From: Thermomonas hydrothermalis
Lineage (GTDB): Bacteria > Pseudomonadota > Gammaproteobacteria > Xanthomonadales > Xanthomonadaceae
Direction: 5' to 3'
Assembly (NCBI RefSeq): GCF_900129205.1
Contig: NZ_FQUK01000001.1
Location: 73,590-137,589, forward strand
Length of the DNA stretch: 64,000 nucleotides
The number at the start of each line of letters is the position of its first letter. The first letter of the stretch is position 1. The position numbers and the translations under genes are program-made. The notes beneath the pieces were generated by a model. It saw nothing but the letters and a program-made list of their open reading frames with translations, searched no databases and had not been told where the DNA came from. Positions 47,278 to 56,728 of the stretch are shown here, piece by piece.

Positions 47278-47297
47278 GCGTGAGGGCAATCTCACGC
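47278..47297. repeat. perfect inverted repeat upstream of pyk
   Basis: GCGTGAG-N6-CTCACGC, a 7-bp perfect dyad ending 19 nt before the pyk ATG. It may be an operator or an RNA hairpin in the leader. No known regulator site was matched. Confidence 0.45.
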
Positions 47298-47316
47298 AAG
47301 ACGATCCCGCGCCGCC

Positions 47317-48798
47317 ATGACTGCTGTCGCTACGCCCGAACAACCCCGCCACACCCGTATCGTCGCCACCCTGGGGCCGGCCACGGATCCGCCTGAGGTG
47401 CTGGAGGCGGTGCTGCGCGCGGGTGTCGACGTGGTGCGGCTGAATTTCTCGCATGGCGATCCGTCCGCACAGGTCGCGCGCGGCGAGGCGGTGCGTGCGA
47501 TGGCGGCCAAGATCGGTCACGAGGTCGGCATCCTGGCCGACCTGCCGGGCCCGAAGATCCGGATCGAAACCTTCGCGGATGGCAAGGTGCAGTTGCGTGC
47601 GGGTCAGCGGTTCGACCTGATCGCCAGTCTCAATCCTCCCCCCGGCGATGCCACCCAGGTCGGCGTGAGCTATCTGGAATTGCCGGCCGACGTGGCACCC
47701 GGCGATGTGCTGCTGCTGGACGACGGCCTGGTGCAGTTGCAGGTGCAGCGGGTCGAGGGGGAGCGCATCATCACCACGGTGCTGACTGACGGGGTGCTGT
47801 CCAACCGCAAGGGCTTGAACAAGCTGGGCGGTGGCCTGTCGTTGGGTGCGTTGACCGAACGCGATCGCGAGTTGATCGCCATTGCGGCGGGCATGCAGGT
47901 GGATTTCATCGCCGTCTCGTTCTGTCGCGATGGTGAGGACATGCACGAGGCGCGCCGGGTGGCCCGGGCGCATGGCAGTCAGGCCGCACTGGTGGCCAAG
48001 ATCGAGCGTGCCGAAGCGATCGCCAATCTCGGCGAGATCATTGATGCCAGTGATGTGGTGATGGTGGCGCGCGGCGATCTGGGCGTGGAAATCGGTGATG
48101 CCGAGCTGCCGGGGTTGCAGAAAAAAATCATCCGCGAGGCGGTGGCGCGCGAGAAAGTGGTGATCACCGCCACCCAGATGCTGCAGTCGATGGTGGACAA
48201 CCCCATTCCCACCCGGGCCGAAGTGCTGGACGTGGCCAACGCGGTGATCGACGGAACCGATGCCGTGATGCTGTCGCAGGAGACGGCGGCCGGTGCCTGG
48301 CCAGTCAAGGCAGTGGAGGCGATGGCGCGGATCTGTCGCGGTGCCGAACGGCAGTTTGCGTTCGATACCGATTTTGAAAAAGCCCGGCGCGGGCTGGAGC
48401 GCGCCGACCAGGCCATCGCCATGGCCACCATGTTCCTGTGCGAACACATCGGCGTGCGTGCGGTGGTGGCCATGACCGAGTCCGGCGGTACGGCGCGTTA
48501 CCTGTCGCGGTTTCGCTCGTCGGTGCCGATCTACGCCATCTCCCACCATGCCAGTGCCCGCCGGCGCATGGCCCTGATGCGCGACGTGTTTCCGATGGAT
48601 TACGACAGCCGCGGTCAGACCCCGCGCGAGGCCGCCCGTGGCAGTATCCGCAAGCTGGTCGAAGCGGGGCGCTTGGCGCCTGGCGATCGAGTGATCTTCA
48701 CCAGTGGCGAACACATGCAAATCCGGGGCGCCACCAATACCCTGCGGCTGCTCGAGGTCGGGCCTGACGGTCACGCCACCGGGCTGGGCGATCTGTAA
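47317..48798 (+). CDS. pyk: pyruvate kinase
   Basis: A 493-residue enzyme making pyruvate and ATP from PEP. Signatures are RIVATLGPA, VRLNFSHGDP, LADLPGPKIRI, the catalytic Lys in LVAKIERAEAI, MVARGDLGVE and TATQMLQSMV, NAVIDGTDAVMLSQETA. Length fits the PykA/PykII group. The start at 47317 has no clear Shine-Dalgarno; a dyad lies 19 nt upstream. It is in line with pgk and fba. Effector specificity cannot be judged from the sequence. Confidence 0.96.
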   Translation: MTAVATPEQPRHTRIVATLGPATDPPEVLEAVLRAGVDVVRLNFSHGDPSAQVARGEAVRAMAAKIGHEVGILADLPGPKIRIETFADGKVQLRAGQRFDLIASLNPPPGDATQVGVSYLELPADVAPGDVLLLDDGLVQLQVQRVEGERIITTVLTDGVLSNRKGLNKLGGGLSLGALTERDRELIAIAAGMQVDFIAVSFCRDGEDMHEARRVARAHGSQAALVAKIERAEAIANLGEIIDASDVVMVARGDLGVEIGDAELPGLQKKIIREAVAREKVVITATQMLQSMVDNPIPTRAEVLDVANAVIDGTDAVMLSQETAAGAWPVKAVEAMARICRGAERQFAFDTDFEKARRGLERADQAIAMATMFLCEHIGVRAVVAMTESGGTARYLSRFRSSVPIYAISHHASARRRMALMRDVFPMDYDSRGQTPREAARGSIRKLVEAGRLAPGDRVIFTSGEHMQIRGATNTLRLLEVGPDGHATGLGDL

Positions 48799-48905
48799 GG
48801 AAAGATCGAAAAAGCAACCGCCTGCGTTTGTTTTTCCAGGCCAGGCAGCGGTGATCGGCGGGGGCTGTAGAGCCTGACGCCGGGCAGTGGCGCTCAGACG
48901 GCGGG

Positions 48906-48911
48906 TATAAT
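48906..48911 (+). promoter_or_regulatory. -10 box of the aldolase gene
   Basis: Perfect TATAAT in GGGTATAATCCGC. The leader to ATG 48944 would be about 26 nt. The -35 is not clear. Confidence 0.6.
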
Positions 48912-48943
48912 CCGCGCTTTCCCACCGTCTGCGAGCCGCCAGC

Positions 48944-49948
48944 ATGAGTATCGAACAGCTTGCCGAAACCGCCCGCGCCATGGTCGCCCCGGGCAAGGGC
49001 ATCATCGCCATCGACGAGTCCACCGGCACCATCGCCAAGCGCTTTGCCGCGGTCGGCATCGAGAACACCGAGGCCAACCGCCGCGCCTATCGCGAACTGC
49101 TGCTGACCACCCCCAACCTCAACCAGCACATTTCCGGGGCGATCCTGTACGACGAGACCATCCGCCAGTCCACCCGCGATGGCGTGCCGTTCGCCAAGTA
49201 CATGGCGGATCACGGCATGATTCCGGGCATCAAGGTGGACAAGGGCACGCATCCGCTGGCCGGCTTCCCCGGCGAAGTGGTCACCGAAGGGCTGGATGGC
49301 CTGCGCGACCGGCTCAAGGAATACGCCGCCCTGGGCGCCCGCTTCGCCAAGTGGCGCGCGGTCATCACCATCGGCGAGGACATGCCTTCCGGCACCTGTA
49401 TCGAGGCCAACGCCCACGCGCTGGCGCGTTACGCTGCGCTGTGCCAGGAGCAGGGCCTGGTACCGATGGTCGAACCGGAGGTGCTGATGGACGGTGACCA
49501 CGACATCGAGACCTGCTACGAGGTCACCGAGGTCACCCTGCGCGCGCTGTTCGATGCGCTCTACAACCAGAACGTCATGCTGGAAGGCACCATTCTCAAG
49601 GCGTCGATGGTGGTGCCGGGCAAGGATTGCGAAGAGCAGGCCAGCGTCGAGGAAGTGGCCGAGGCCACCTTGATGTGCCTGAAGACCGCGGTGCCGGCTA
49701 TCCTGCCGGGCATCGTGTTCCTCTCCGGCGGGCAGAGCGACGAGGCCGCCACCGCGCATCTGAATGCCATGAACAAGCTGGGCCCGCATCCCTGGCCGCT
49801 GTCGTTCTCCTATGGCCGCGCCATGCAGCAGGCGGCACTGAAGCTGTGGGCGCAGGACATGCAGGGCAACTACGCCAAGGCTCAGCAGACCGTGTTCGAG
49901 CGCGCCCGCGCCAATGGGCTTGCCGCCCTGGGGCAGTGGGAAGGCTGA
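48944..49948 (+). CDS. class I fructose-bisphosphate aldolase
   Basis: A 334-residue Schiff-base aldolase. The Lys that forms the Schiff base is in EGTILKASMVVPGKDC. Other signatures are GKGIIAIDESTGTIAKRF, LYDETIRQ, GIKVDKGTHPLAGFPGE, and LSGGQSDEAATAHLN. The family is the vertebrate-like class I aldolase type found in some bacteria. The C-terminal Tyr of the animal enzyme is not present (ends GQWEG). GAG lies before the ATG. It is the last gene of pgk-pyk-fba and is followed by a strong terminator. Confidence 0.95.
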   Translation: MSIEQLAETARAMVAPGKGIIAIDESTGTIAKRFAAVGIENTEANRRAYRELLLTTPNLNQHISGAILYDETIRQSTRDGVPFAKYMADHGMIPGIKVDKGTHPLAGFPGEVVTEGLDGLRDRLKEYAALGARFAKWRAVITIGEDMPSGTCIEANAHALARYAALCQEQGLVPMVEPEVLMDGDHDIETCYEVTEVTLRALFDALYNQNVMLEGTILKASMVVPGKDCEEQASVEEVAEATLMCLKTAVPAILPGIVFLSGGQSDEAATAHLNAMNKLGPHPWPLSFSYGRAMQQAALKLWAQDMQGNYAKAQQTVFERARANGLAALGQWEG

Positions 49949-49977
49949 GCGCAGCGTATTCCATCGCTGTCATGCTG

Positions 49978-50008
49978 TGAAAATGCCGGCGACGAGCCGG
50001 CATTTTCA
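49978..50008. terminator. terminator after the aldolase gene
   Basis: Perfect 13-bp stem (49978-49990 with 49996-50008) with A/T-rich ends AAAA/TTTT, loop GACGA. It lies 30 nt after the stop and before the RND gene. Confidence 0.75.
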
Positions 50009-50055
50009 TGTCCGGCCCCAGCCGATGGCACAGGCGTGGTCTCATGCCGGCTGGC

Positions 50056-50061
50056 TAGAAT
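50056..50061 (+). promoter_or_regulatory. -10 box of the RND efflux operon
   Basis: TAGAAT in GGCTAGAATCGCC. The leader to ATG 50093 would be about 25 nt. The -35 is not recognised. Confidence 0.5.
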
Positions 50062-50092
50062 CGCCGCCTCTCCTCGTCGTTTCCGGGTATTC

Positions 50093-51160
50093 ATGCCGTC
50101 CGTCCGTGCTTTGCGTTTGTCCCTGATCTGTCTGGCCATGCTGACGGTGACCGGGTGTGGCAGGCAGGCTGCGTCCGGTCCAGCCGGACGCGGCAGTGGC
50201 GGCCCGCAGGCGGTCGTCGTGCAGACGGTGGCGCTGCGTGACTGGCAAGATCGCGTGCAGGCACTGGGCACGGTGCGTGCACGCGAGGCGGTGACGCTCA
50301 CCGCCAAGGTCACTGAAACCGTCGAGCAGGTGCATTTCGAAAGCGGTCAGGAGGTCGCCAAGGGCGCGCCGCTGATCACGCTGAGTGGCGCCCAGCAGCA
50401 GGCTGCGCTGGCCCAGGCGCTGGCTCAGGAGCGCGATGCCGAGGCGCAATATCAGCGGCTGGCCAAGCTGGCGCAGCAGCAGCTGGTGGCGGCTGCGGTC
50501 GCGGAGACCGCACGTGCCACCCGCGATGCCGTACGCGCCCAAGTCGCACAGATCCGCGCCAATCTGGCCGACCGGGTGATTCGCGCCCCGTTCTCCGGGG
50601 TGCTGGGGATTCGTCAGGTCAGTCCGGGCGCGTTAGTCACTCCGGGGACGGTGATTGCCACCCTCGATGACCTCTCGCGTGTGTATGTCGATTTCCCGGT
50701 GCCGGAAACCGAGCTGGCCGGTCTTGCCCCCGGCCAGCACTTGACCGGACAGGTGTCCGCCTGGCCACAGCAGCGTTTCGAGGGGCGGGTGATGGCGGTG
50801 ACCGCGCGGCTCGATCCCGCCACCCGCGCTGCCACTGTGCGCGGCGAGTTTCCCAATCCGCAGCGTCAACTCCAGCCGGGGATGCTGATGCAGGTGACCC
50901 TGGTGCGTGCCGTGCGGCCGGCGGTGGTGGTGCCGGAACTGGCGGTGCAGCAGGTGGGGAATGAAACCTTCGTATGGCGGGTCAAACCCGATGCCACGGT
51001 GGAGAAAGTGGCGGTGGTCGTGGGTGGCCGCATTCCTGGCTGGGTGATGCTGCGTGACGGTCTGCGTGCCGGCGAGCGGATCGTGGTAGAGGGCACCGGT
51101 AAGTTGCGGCCGGGTGCCCGGGTGCGGGCCGTCCAGCCTGCTGCGGCAATGAAGACGTGA
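50093..51160 (+). CDS. RND efflux periplasmic adaptor (membrane fusion lipoprotein)
   Basis: A 355-residue membrane fusion protein. It has a lipobox LTVTGC with Cys22, then a Gly-rich linker, the barrel-sandwich lipoyl halves (GTVRAREAVTLTAKVTETVE, with DRVIRAPFSGVLGIRQVSPG), a helical hairpin rich in Gln/Ala (AQQQAALAQALAQERDAEAQ), and a beta-barrel domain (GLAPGQHLTGQVSAWP). Upstream is TAGAAT at 50056-50061. The RND pump gene starts 4 nt after the stop. No outer-membrane channel gene is present in the operon, so a TolC-like protein elsewhere must be shared. Confidence 0.92.
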   Translation: MPSVRALRLSLICLAMLTVTGCGRQAASGPAGRGSGGPQAVVVQTVALRDWQDRVQALGTVRAREAVTLTAKVTETVEQVHFESGQEVAKGAPLITLSGAQQQAALAQALAQERDAEAQYQRLAKLAQQQLVAAAVAETARATRDAVRAQVAQIRANLADRVIRAPFSGVLGIRQVSPGALVTPGTVIATLDDLSRVYVDFPVPETELAGLAPGQHLTGQVSAWPQQRFEGRVMAVTARLDPATRAATVRGEFPNPQRQLQPGMLMQVTLVRAVRPAVVVPELAVQQVGNETFVWRVKPDATVEKVAVVVGGRIPGWVMLRDGLRAGERIVVEGTGKLRPGARVRAVQPAAAMKT

Positions 51161-51164
51161 TGCC

Positions 51165-54100
51165 ATGACGCTCTCGGAGCTTTCAATCCGGCGGCCGGTT
51201 CTGGCCGTGGTGATGAACCTGCTGCTGATCGTGCTGGGGGTGATGTCGTTCCTGCGTCTGACCCTGCGCGAGTTGCCGGCGATCGATCCGCCGGTCGTGT
51301 CAGTGCAAGTGGACTATCCCGGTGCCTCGGCCGCAGTGGTGGAAACGCGCATCACCAAACCGCTGGAGGATGCGCTGGCCGGCATCGAAGGCATCAATAC
51401 CATCGACTCCAGCAGCCAGAACGGCAGTTCCAGGATCAGCATCGAGTTCTATCCCACCCGCGATATCGAGGCGGCTGCCAACGACGTCCGCAATGCAGTC
51501 AGCCGGGTGGCCGACCGTATCCCACCGGAGGCCACACCGCCGCAGATCAGCAAGGTTCAGAGCGATTCCGATCCGATCATCTGGTTCAACCTGCGTTCGG
51601 CCAGCATGGATCAGATGCGGATGACCGACTACGCCCAGCGATATCTGGTCAACCGCTTCTCCAGTCTGCCGGGCGTGGCGCAGGTACGGTTGGGCGGTGG
51701 CCAGCGTTACGCCATGCGGGTCTGGTTGGATGGTGACAAGCTGGCGGCGCGTGGCCTGACGCCGGCTGACGTGGAAAATGCGTTGCGTGCGGAGAATGTC
51801 GAGCTGGGTGCTGGCCGGATCGAGTCCACCGACCGCGATTTCATTCTGAGGGTGGCGCGCGACTATACCCGGCCGGATCAGTTCGCCCAGTTGCCGCTCG
51901 GCAAGGGCAGCGACGGCTATGTGGTGCGTCTGGGCGATGTGGCGCGGGTGGCGCTGGAGTCGGTGGATCGCCGCTCCTGGTACCACAGCAATGGCGAGCC
52001 GGCGCTGGGCATCGGCATCGTCAAAACCTCCACTGCCAACAGCCTCGAGGTGGCGCAGGCGGCCAAGGACGAGGCCGACCGCATCCGCCCGACGCTGCCG
52101 GCAGGCACTGACATCTATGTCGCGTACGACAGCACGACCTTCATTTCGGCTGCGGTGGCGCGCGTCTATGAAACCCTGCTGGAAGCCATCGTGCTGGTGC
52201 TGGTGGTGATCTGGTTGTTCCTGGGCAGCGTGCGGGCGGCGCTGATCCCGGCAGTGACGGTGCCGGTCTGCGTGGTGGCGTCCTTCATCGCGCTGTACGC
52301 CTTCGGGTTTTCGATCAACCTGCTGACCCTGCTGGCGCTGGTCTTGAGCATCGGCCTGGTGGTGGACGATGCCATCGTGGTGGTGGAAAACATCCAGCGC
52401 CGGGTGGATCTGGGCGAGCCGGCGCTGGTCGCGGCCAGGCGCGGCAGCGCGCAGGTGGCCTTTGCCGTGATCGCCACCACCGTGGTGCTGGTGGCGGTGT
52501 TCTTGCCGGTGGGGTTTTTGCAGGGCAATACCGGCCGCCTGTTCCGTGAGCTGGCGGTGGCGTTGGCCGCGGCGGTCACGATTTCTGCCTTCGTCGCCCT
52601 GACCCTGGCCCCGATGATGGCCAGCCAGCTACTGCGCCCGCACACCGGGCCGTATGCCGTGCATGGCAATCGGGTCAGCGAGTGGCTCAATGATCGGTTT
52701 CAGCACCTGGCGGCCGGTTACCGCCGTCTGCTCGATCGGCATGTTCACCGGCTTTGGTTGTTTGGTGGGTTGATGCTGCTGGCGCTGGTGGCGCTGCTGT
52801 GGTTGTTCCGGCAGCTGCCCAGCGAGCTGGCCCCGGCCGAAGATCGCGGGGTGTTCCAGTTGATGGTGGAAGGGCCGGAAGGCGCAGGTTTTGATTACAC
52901 GGTGGCGCAGATGCGCAAGGTGGAGTCGATCCTGGCGACCGAGACCGGGCCGGACAAGCCGATCCTGCGCGCCAATCCTCGGGTGCCGGGCAGCTTTGGG
53001 ACCAGTGAGGAAATGCATACCGGCCGGGCCATGATCTTCCTGCAGCCCTGGGACAGGCGTGAACAAAGTACCGCCGAGCTGGCCAGCGCGTTGGAAAAGA
53101 AGTTTGCGGGCTTGCCCGGGGTGCGTGTGCGCAGCATGACCGGCGGTGGCCTGGTGCGGTCGCGCGGGCAGCCGTTCCAGCTGGTGCTGGGCGGGCCGGA
53201 TTACCAACAGCTGGCGCAATGGCGCGACATCCTGCTAGCCAAGATGGCAACCAACCCAGGTTTTCTCGGCCCGGATTCTGATTACAAGGAAACCCGCCCG
53301 CAGATGCGGGTGATCGTGGACAAGGCGCGTGCCGCCGATCTTGGCGTGCCGGTGGCGGCGATCGGCAATGCCTTGCAGACGATGATGGGTGGCATCCGCG
53401 CGACTACCTTCGTCGATAACGGCGAGGAGTACGACGTGATGTTGCAGGCCGACCGTAAGGGGCGTGACTCGGTGGCGGCGCTGGAAACTTTGCAGGTGCG
53501 GGCACGCAATGGCGCTCTGGTGCCGCTGTCGAATCTGGTGACGCTGCAGGAGGTTGCCGAACCCGGCAGTCTCAACCGTTTCAACCGGCTGCGTTCGATC
53601 ACGCTGAGTGCCCGGCTGGCGCCGGACTACCCGCTGGGCGAGGCGGTGGCCTGGGCCCAGCGCACCGCCCGCGAGGTGTTGCCTGATTCCGCCCAGATCA
53701 GCTGGAAGGGCGAGTCGCGCGAGCTGCAGCAGTCCGGTGGCGAGGTGCTGGTGACGTTTGCGCTGGCGCTTTTGATCGTTTATCTGGCGCTGGCAGCGCA
53801 GTTTGAAAGCTTTCTGCATCCGCTGGTGATCATGCTGACGGTGCCGCTCGGTGTCCTGGGAGCGCTACTCGGGCTATGGCTGACACATGGCACGGTCAAT
53901 CTGTTCTCCCAGATCGGCATCGTCATGCTGGTGGGACTGGCAGCCAAGAACGGCATCCTGATCGTGGAGTTTGCCAATCAGCTGCGCGATGAGGGTCGCA
54001 GCATCCACGATGCCATCGTCGAGGCAGCCTCGGTGCGGCTGCGGCCGATCCTGATGACGTCCATTGCGACTGTGGCGGGAGCCGTGCCACTGGTGGTGTT

Positions 54101-54299
54101 TGCTGGACCGGGGTCTGCCAGTCGGGCGACGATCGGGATCGTGGTCATCTCCGGCGTCTCGTTTTCCACGTTCCTGTCGCTGTTCGTGGTGCCGGCGTTC
54201 TACGCGGCGCTGGCGCGCTACACACGCTCGCCACAGGCGCTGGGGCGGGTGCTGGATACACTGGAGGCGCAAACGCCACAGGAAGGTAGGCATGGCTGA
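51165..54299 (+). CDS. RND multidrug efflux inner-membrane transporter (HAE1 type)
   Basis: A 1044-residue pump with the AcrB/MexF layout: 12 helices in two sets, two large periplasmic loops. The first helix starts ELSIRRPVLAVVMNLLLIVLG. Proton-relay Asp pair is present in LSIGLVVDDAIVVVENI (equivalent to D407/D408 of AcrB), and the second half carries the conserved Lys-region GLAAKNGILIVEFANQL. Length is normal. It overlaps the next gene by 8 nt. The substrate set cannot be told. Confidence 0.95.
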   Translation: MTLSELSIRRPVLAVVMNLLLIVLGVMSFLRLTLRELPAIDPPVVSVQVDYPGASAAVVETRITKPLEDALAGIEGINTIDSSSQNGSSRISIEFYPTRDIEAAANDVRNAVSRVADRIPPEATPPQISKVQSDSDPIIWFNLRSASMDQMRMTDYAQRYLVNRFSSLPGVAQVRLGGGQRYAMRVWLDGDKLAARGLTPADVENALRAENVELGAGRIESTDRDFILRVARDYTRPDQFAQLPLGKGSDGYVVRLGDVARVALESVDRRSWYHSNGEPALGIGIVKTSTANSLEVAQAAKDEADRIRPTLPAGTDIYVAYDSTTFISAAVARVYETLLEAIVLVLVVIWLFLGSVRAALIPAVTVPVCVVASFIALYAFGFSINLLTLLALVLSIGLVVDDAIVVVENIQRRVDLGEPALVAARRGSAQVAFAVIATTVVLVAVFLPVGFLQGNTGRLFRELAVALAAAVTISAFVALTLAPMMASQLLRPHTGPYAVHGNRVSEWLNDRFQHLAAGYRRLLDRHVHRLWLFGGLMLLALVALLWLFRQLPSELAPAEDRGVFQLMVEGPEGAGFDYTVAQMRKVESILATETGPDKPILRANPRVPGSFGTSEEMHTGRAMIFLQPWDRREQSTAELASALEKKFAGLPGVRVRSMTGGGLVRSRGQPFQLVLGGPDYQQLAQWRDILLAKMATNPGFLGPDSDYKETRPQMRVIVDKARAADLGVPVAAIGNALQTMMGGIRATTFVDNGEEYDVMLQADRKGRDSVAALETLQVRARNGALVPLSNLVTLQEVAEPGSLNRFNRLRSITLSARLAPDYPLGEAVAWAQRTAREVLPDSAQISWKGESRELQQSGGEVLVTFALALLIVYLALAAQFESFLHPLVIMLTVPLGVLGALLGLWLTHGTVNLFSQIGIVMLVGLAAKNGILIVEFANQLRDEGRSIHDAIVEAASVRLRPILMTSIATVAGAVPLVVFAGPGSASRATIGIVVISGVSFSTFLSLFVVPAFYAALARYTRSPQALGRVLDTLEAQTPQEGRHG

Positions 54300-55071
54300 C
54301 CGGCAAATCAGGGGGGCGCCAGTACGCCCGGCGCGCGGGCATCGGCAGGATGAGGTGCGGCTCTATGGTCTGAACGCGGTGCTGGCGGTATTTGCCCGGC
54401 GGCCACAGGCGCTGCGCAAGCTGTACCTGCTGCCCGAGCGCATTCCACAGCTGCAGCCGCTGCTGAAGTGGTGCGTGGCGCATCGCATCGGTTATCGCGT
54501 GGTGACAGCGGACGATCTCCACCGGCTTGCCGCAAGCGGCCATCACGAAGGCGTGGTGGCCGATGTGCTGCGGGCGCCGGTGCCGGAGCTGTCGCAGTGG
54601 TTGCGCGACCTGCCCGGTGGTCGGCAGTGTGCGTTGTGGCTGGATGGTGTGGGCAATCCCCACAATCTGGGTGCCATCCTGCGCAGCGCCGCGCATTTTG
54701 GCGTCAGCGCGTTGCTGCTGCCGCGACACAGTTCGCTGGCGCTGTCGGGGGCGGCGGCGCGGGTGGCCGAAGGCGGTGCAGAGGCCGTGCCGCTGGTGCG
54801 GCTTGGGCAGGACGATGAGACCATCGCACAGTTGCACGCGGCTGGTTTCCGGCTGGCAGCCACGCTGGTGCGTGGTGGGGATGATCTGTTCCGCGCCACG
54901 CTACCGCCGCGCTTGGTCTATGTGCTCGGCGCCGAAGGCGAGGGGATGTCACCGGCGCTGGCAGCCGCCTGCGATCTCCGCCTGTCGATCCCTGGCACTG
55001 GTGCGGTGGAAAGCCTCAACGTGGCCGCTGCGACGGCCGTTCTGCTGGCGCAGTGGGCCAGCCGGCAGTGA
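54292..55071 (+). CDS. SpoU/TrmH-family RNA 2'-O-methyltransferase
   Basis: A 259-residue SPOUT methyltransferase. Motifs: 1, VGNPHNLGAILRSAAHFGVS; 2, YVLGAEGEGMSPAL; 3, SIPGTGAVESLNVAAATAVL. The trefoil knot region is complete. N-terminal domain (VRLYGLNAVLAVFARRPQA) is of the substrate-binding type found in TrmH-family proteins like RlmB and YfiF. The exact RNA is unknown. GGAAGG lies 6 nt before the ATG, and the gene overlaps the RND gene by 8 nt, so it is co-translated with it. It converges on the peptidase gene. Confidence 0.9.
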   Translation: MADRQIRGAPVRPARGHRQDEVRLYGLNAVLAVFARRPQALRKLYLLPERIPQLQPLLKWCVAHRIGYRVVTADDLHRLAASGHHEGVVADVLRAPVPELSQWLRDLPGGRQCALWLDGVGNPHNLGAILRSAAHFGVSALLLPRHSSLALSGAAARVAEGGAEAVPLVRLGQDDETIAQLHAAGFRLAATLVRGGDDLFRATLPPRLVYVLGAEGEGMSPALAAACDLRLSIPGTGAVESLNVAAATAVLLAQWASRQ

Positions 55072-55083
55072 CGGCCAGTCGGC

Positions 55084-56502
55084 TCACTTGTCCGCTGCTG
55101 GTGCGACGATGGTGCTGCCAAACCCCCCTTCGGCATCGGCGGCCAGGTAGGTGAAGGTGACGTAGGCCGCCACGTTTTGTGCCAGTGCCTGCGGATCGAT
55201 CTTGTCCAGCGTGTCGTCCGGGGTGTGGTGGTAGTCGAAGTAGCGGCTGGCATCCTGGGCCAGCTCAGCACAGGCCATCCCGGCGGTGTGGATCGGCGAC
55301 AGGTCGGACCCGCACCCTTCCGTGGGCGGTTCGCGGCGGATGCCCAGCGGTGCCAGCGCCTGTGCGATCTGCGTCATCGCCGCCTCGGCATACGCCGGCA
55401 CATTGGCGCTGATGGCATAAATGCGGTCGGCGCCCAGGTCGCTTTCTGCGCCGATCTGGTGCCGGGGGAGCTCGGCCCGGTGGGCCTCGACATAGGCACG
55501 ACCGCCCCATAGGCCCTGTTCTTCATTGGCAAACGCCACCACCCGGACCGTACGCGCCGGCCGCTGTTCCTTGGGCAGGCGTGCGATCAGATGGGCCGCG
55601 GCCATGGTGATGGCCACGCCAGCGCCGTCGTCGATGGCGCCAGTGCCCAGATCCCAGGAATCCAGATGCGCGCCAAGTAGCACTACGTCGTTCGGGCGGC
55701 TGCGCCCGGTGACTTCGCCGATCACGTTGTACGAGGTGTATTCGCCGTTCCAGCCGCAGTCCAGCGCCAGCCGCACCCGGGTCGGGCCGAGTGTGGTCAG
55801 ACGGGCGAGCTGGTCGGCATCTGGCAGCGCCAGGGCGGCCATCGGGATCGGGGTCAGGCCCGGCTGGAAGCGGCTGATGCCGGTATGCGGATTGCGGTGC
55901 GAATCGGTCCCGGCCGAACGCATCAGGTAGCCGATTGCTCCGGCCCGTGCGGCAGCCGACGGGCCGGCGCCGCGTACCTTGGCGCCGACACGGCCATACC
56001 CTTCGCCATTGCGGCTGCGTGGCATCGCCACATCGACGAAAGCGATCTTGCCCGCCAGCGCGCCGGGGGGCACCTGTTGCAAGGCTTCCAGCGAGTCGAA
56101 ACGCACCACTTCGCCTTCGACCGTGCCGCCTGGGCTGCCGCCCAGTGCGGTGATGCGGAGTGGCTGTGCATGCGCACCCAGCACTTCGGCAGATTCGCTG
56201 CGTCGCTCCCACTTGGGGAAGGTCACCGGCTCGATCCAGATCTTGTCGAAGCCCAGAGCCTTGAACGTAGCCTGGGCCCATGCCACGGCGCGGGCATCGG
56301 CCTCGCTGCCGGCCAGCCGCGGGCCGACCTCGGTGGTGAGTGACTGCACCACCCGCCAGCCGGTGTCATCCTGCAGCGCCTGGGCCTGCAGACGCGCAGC
56401 GCGGGCCAGGGCAGTGTCGGGAATGCGGGTGGCGGGCGTGGCCGCCTGTGCGGGCAACGCGAACGCCAGCACCAGGGCGGCGGTCAGCAGCGAGGTACGC
56501 AT
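55084..56502 (-). CDS. exported M28-family metallopeptidase
   Basis: A 472-residue zinc aminopeptidase-like enzyme with a signal peptide (MRTSLLTAALVLAFALPAQAA). A PA (protease-associated) region lies around residues 130-240. The zinc ligands are in LLGAHLDSWD, the bridging Asp in GAIDDGAGVA, the base and ligand Glu in FANEEQGLWG, an Asp in IGAESDLGADR, and the last His in YFDYHHTPDD. It is complete. GGAG lies 8 nt before the ATG. It is a single gene, convergent with the SpoU gene. Confidence 0.92.
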   Translation of the reverse strand: MRTSLLTAALVLAFALPAQAATPATRIPDTALARAARLQAQALQDDTGWRVVQSLTTEVGPRLAGSEADARAVAWAQATFKALGFDKIWIEPVTFPKWERRSESAEVLGAHAQPLRITALGGSPGGTVEGEVVRFDSLEALQQVPPGALAGKIAFVDVAMPRSRNGEGYGRVGAKVRGAGPSAAARAGAIGYLMRSAGTDSHRNPHTGISRFQPGLTPIPMAALALPDADQLARLTTLGPTRVRLALDCGWNGEYTSYNVIGEVTGRSRPNDVVLLGAHLDSWDLGTGAIDDGAGVAITMAAAHLIARLPKEQRPARTVRVVAFANEEQGLWGGRAYVEAHRAELPRHQIGAESDLGADRIYAISANVPAYAEAAMTQIAQALAPLGIRREPPTEGCGSDLSPIHTAGMACAELAQDASRYFDYHHTPDDTLDKIDPQALAQNVAAYVTFTYLAADAEGGFGSTIVAPAADK

Positions 56503-56728
56503 GGTCAGCGCTCCGGGAAGCAAACGGATTCCCGCAGTCTAGACGCGGACCATCTGCTCGGCCCGTGCCAAAAGTTGTTTCTTTCAGGGAACACCAACCT
56601 GCGTCGATCCTCGCCATGGCAGTCCATGTCGAGGTCGGCGCAGGGCAGGACGCCATGTCCGCAAAATCAATCGCGATCAGTGATTGTTCGGCGGATTGGT
56701 CAGCCGTGGTCGGTGCCGCTTGGAGTGG

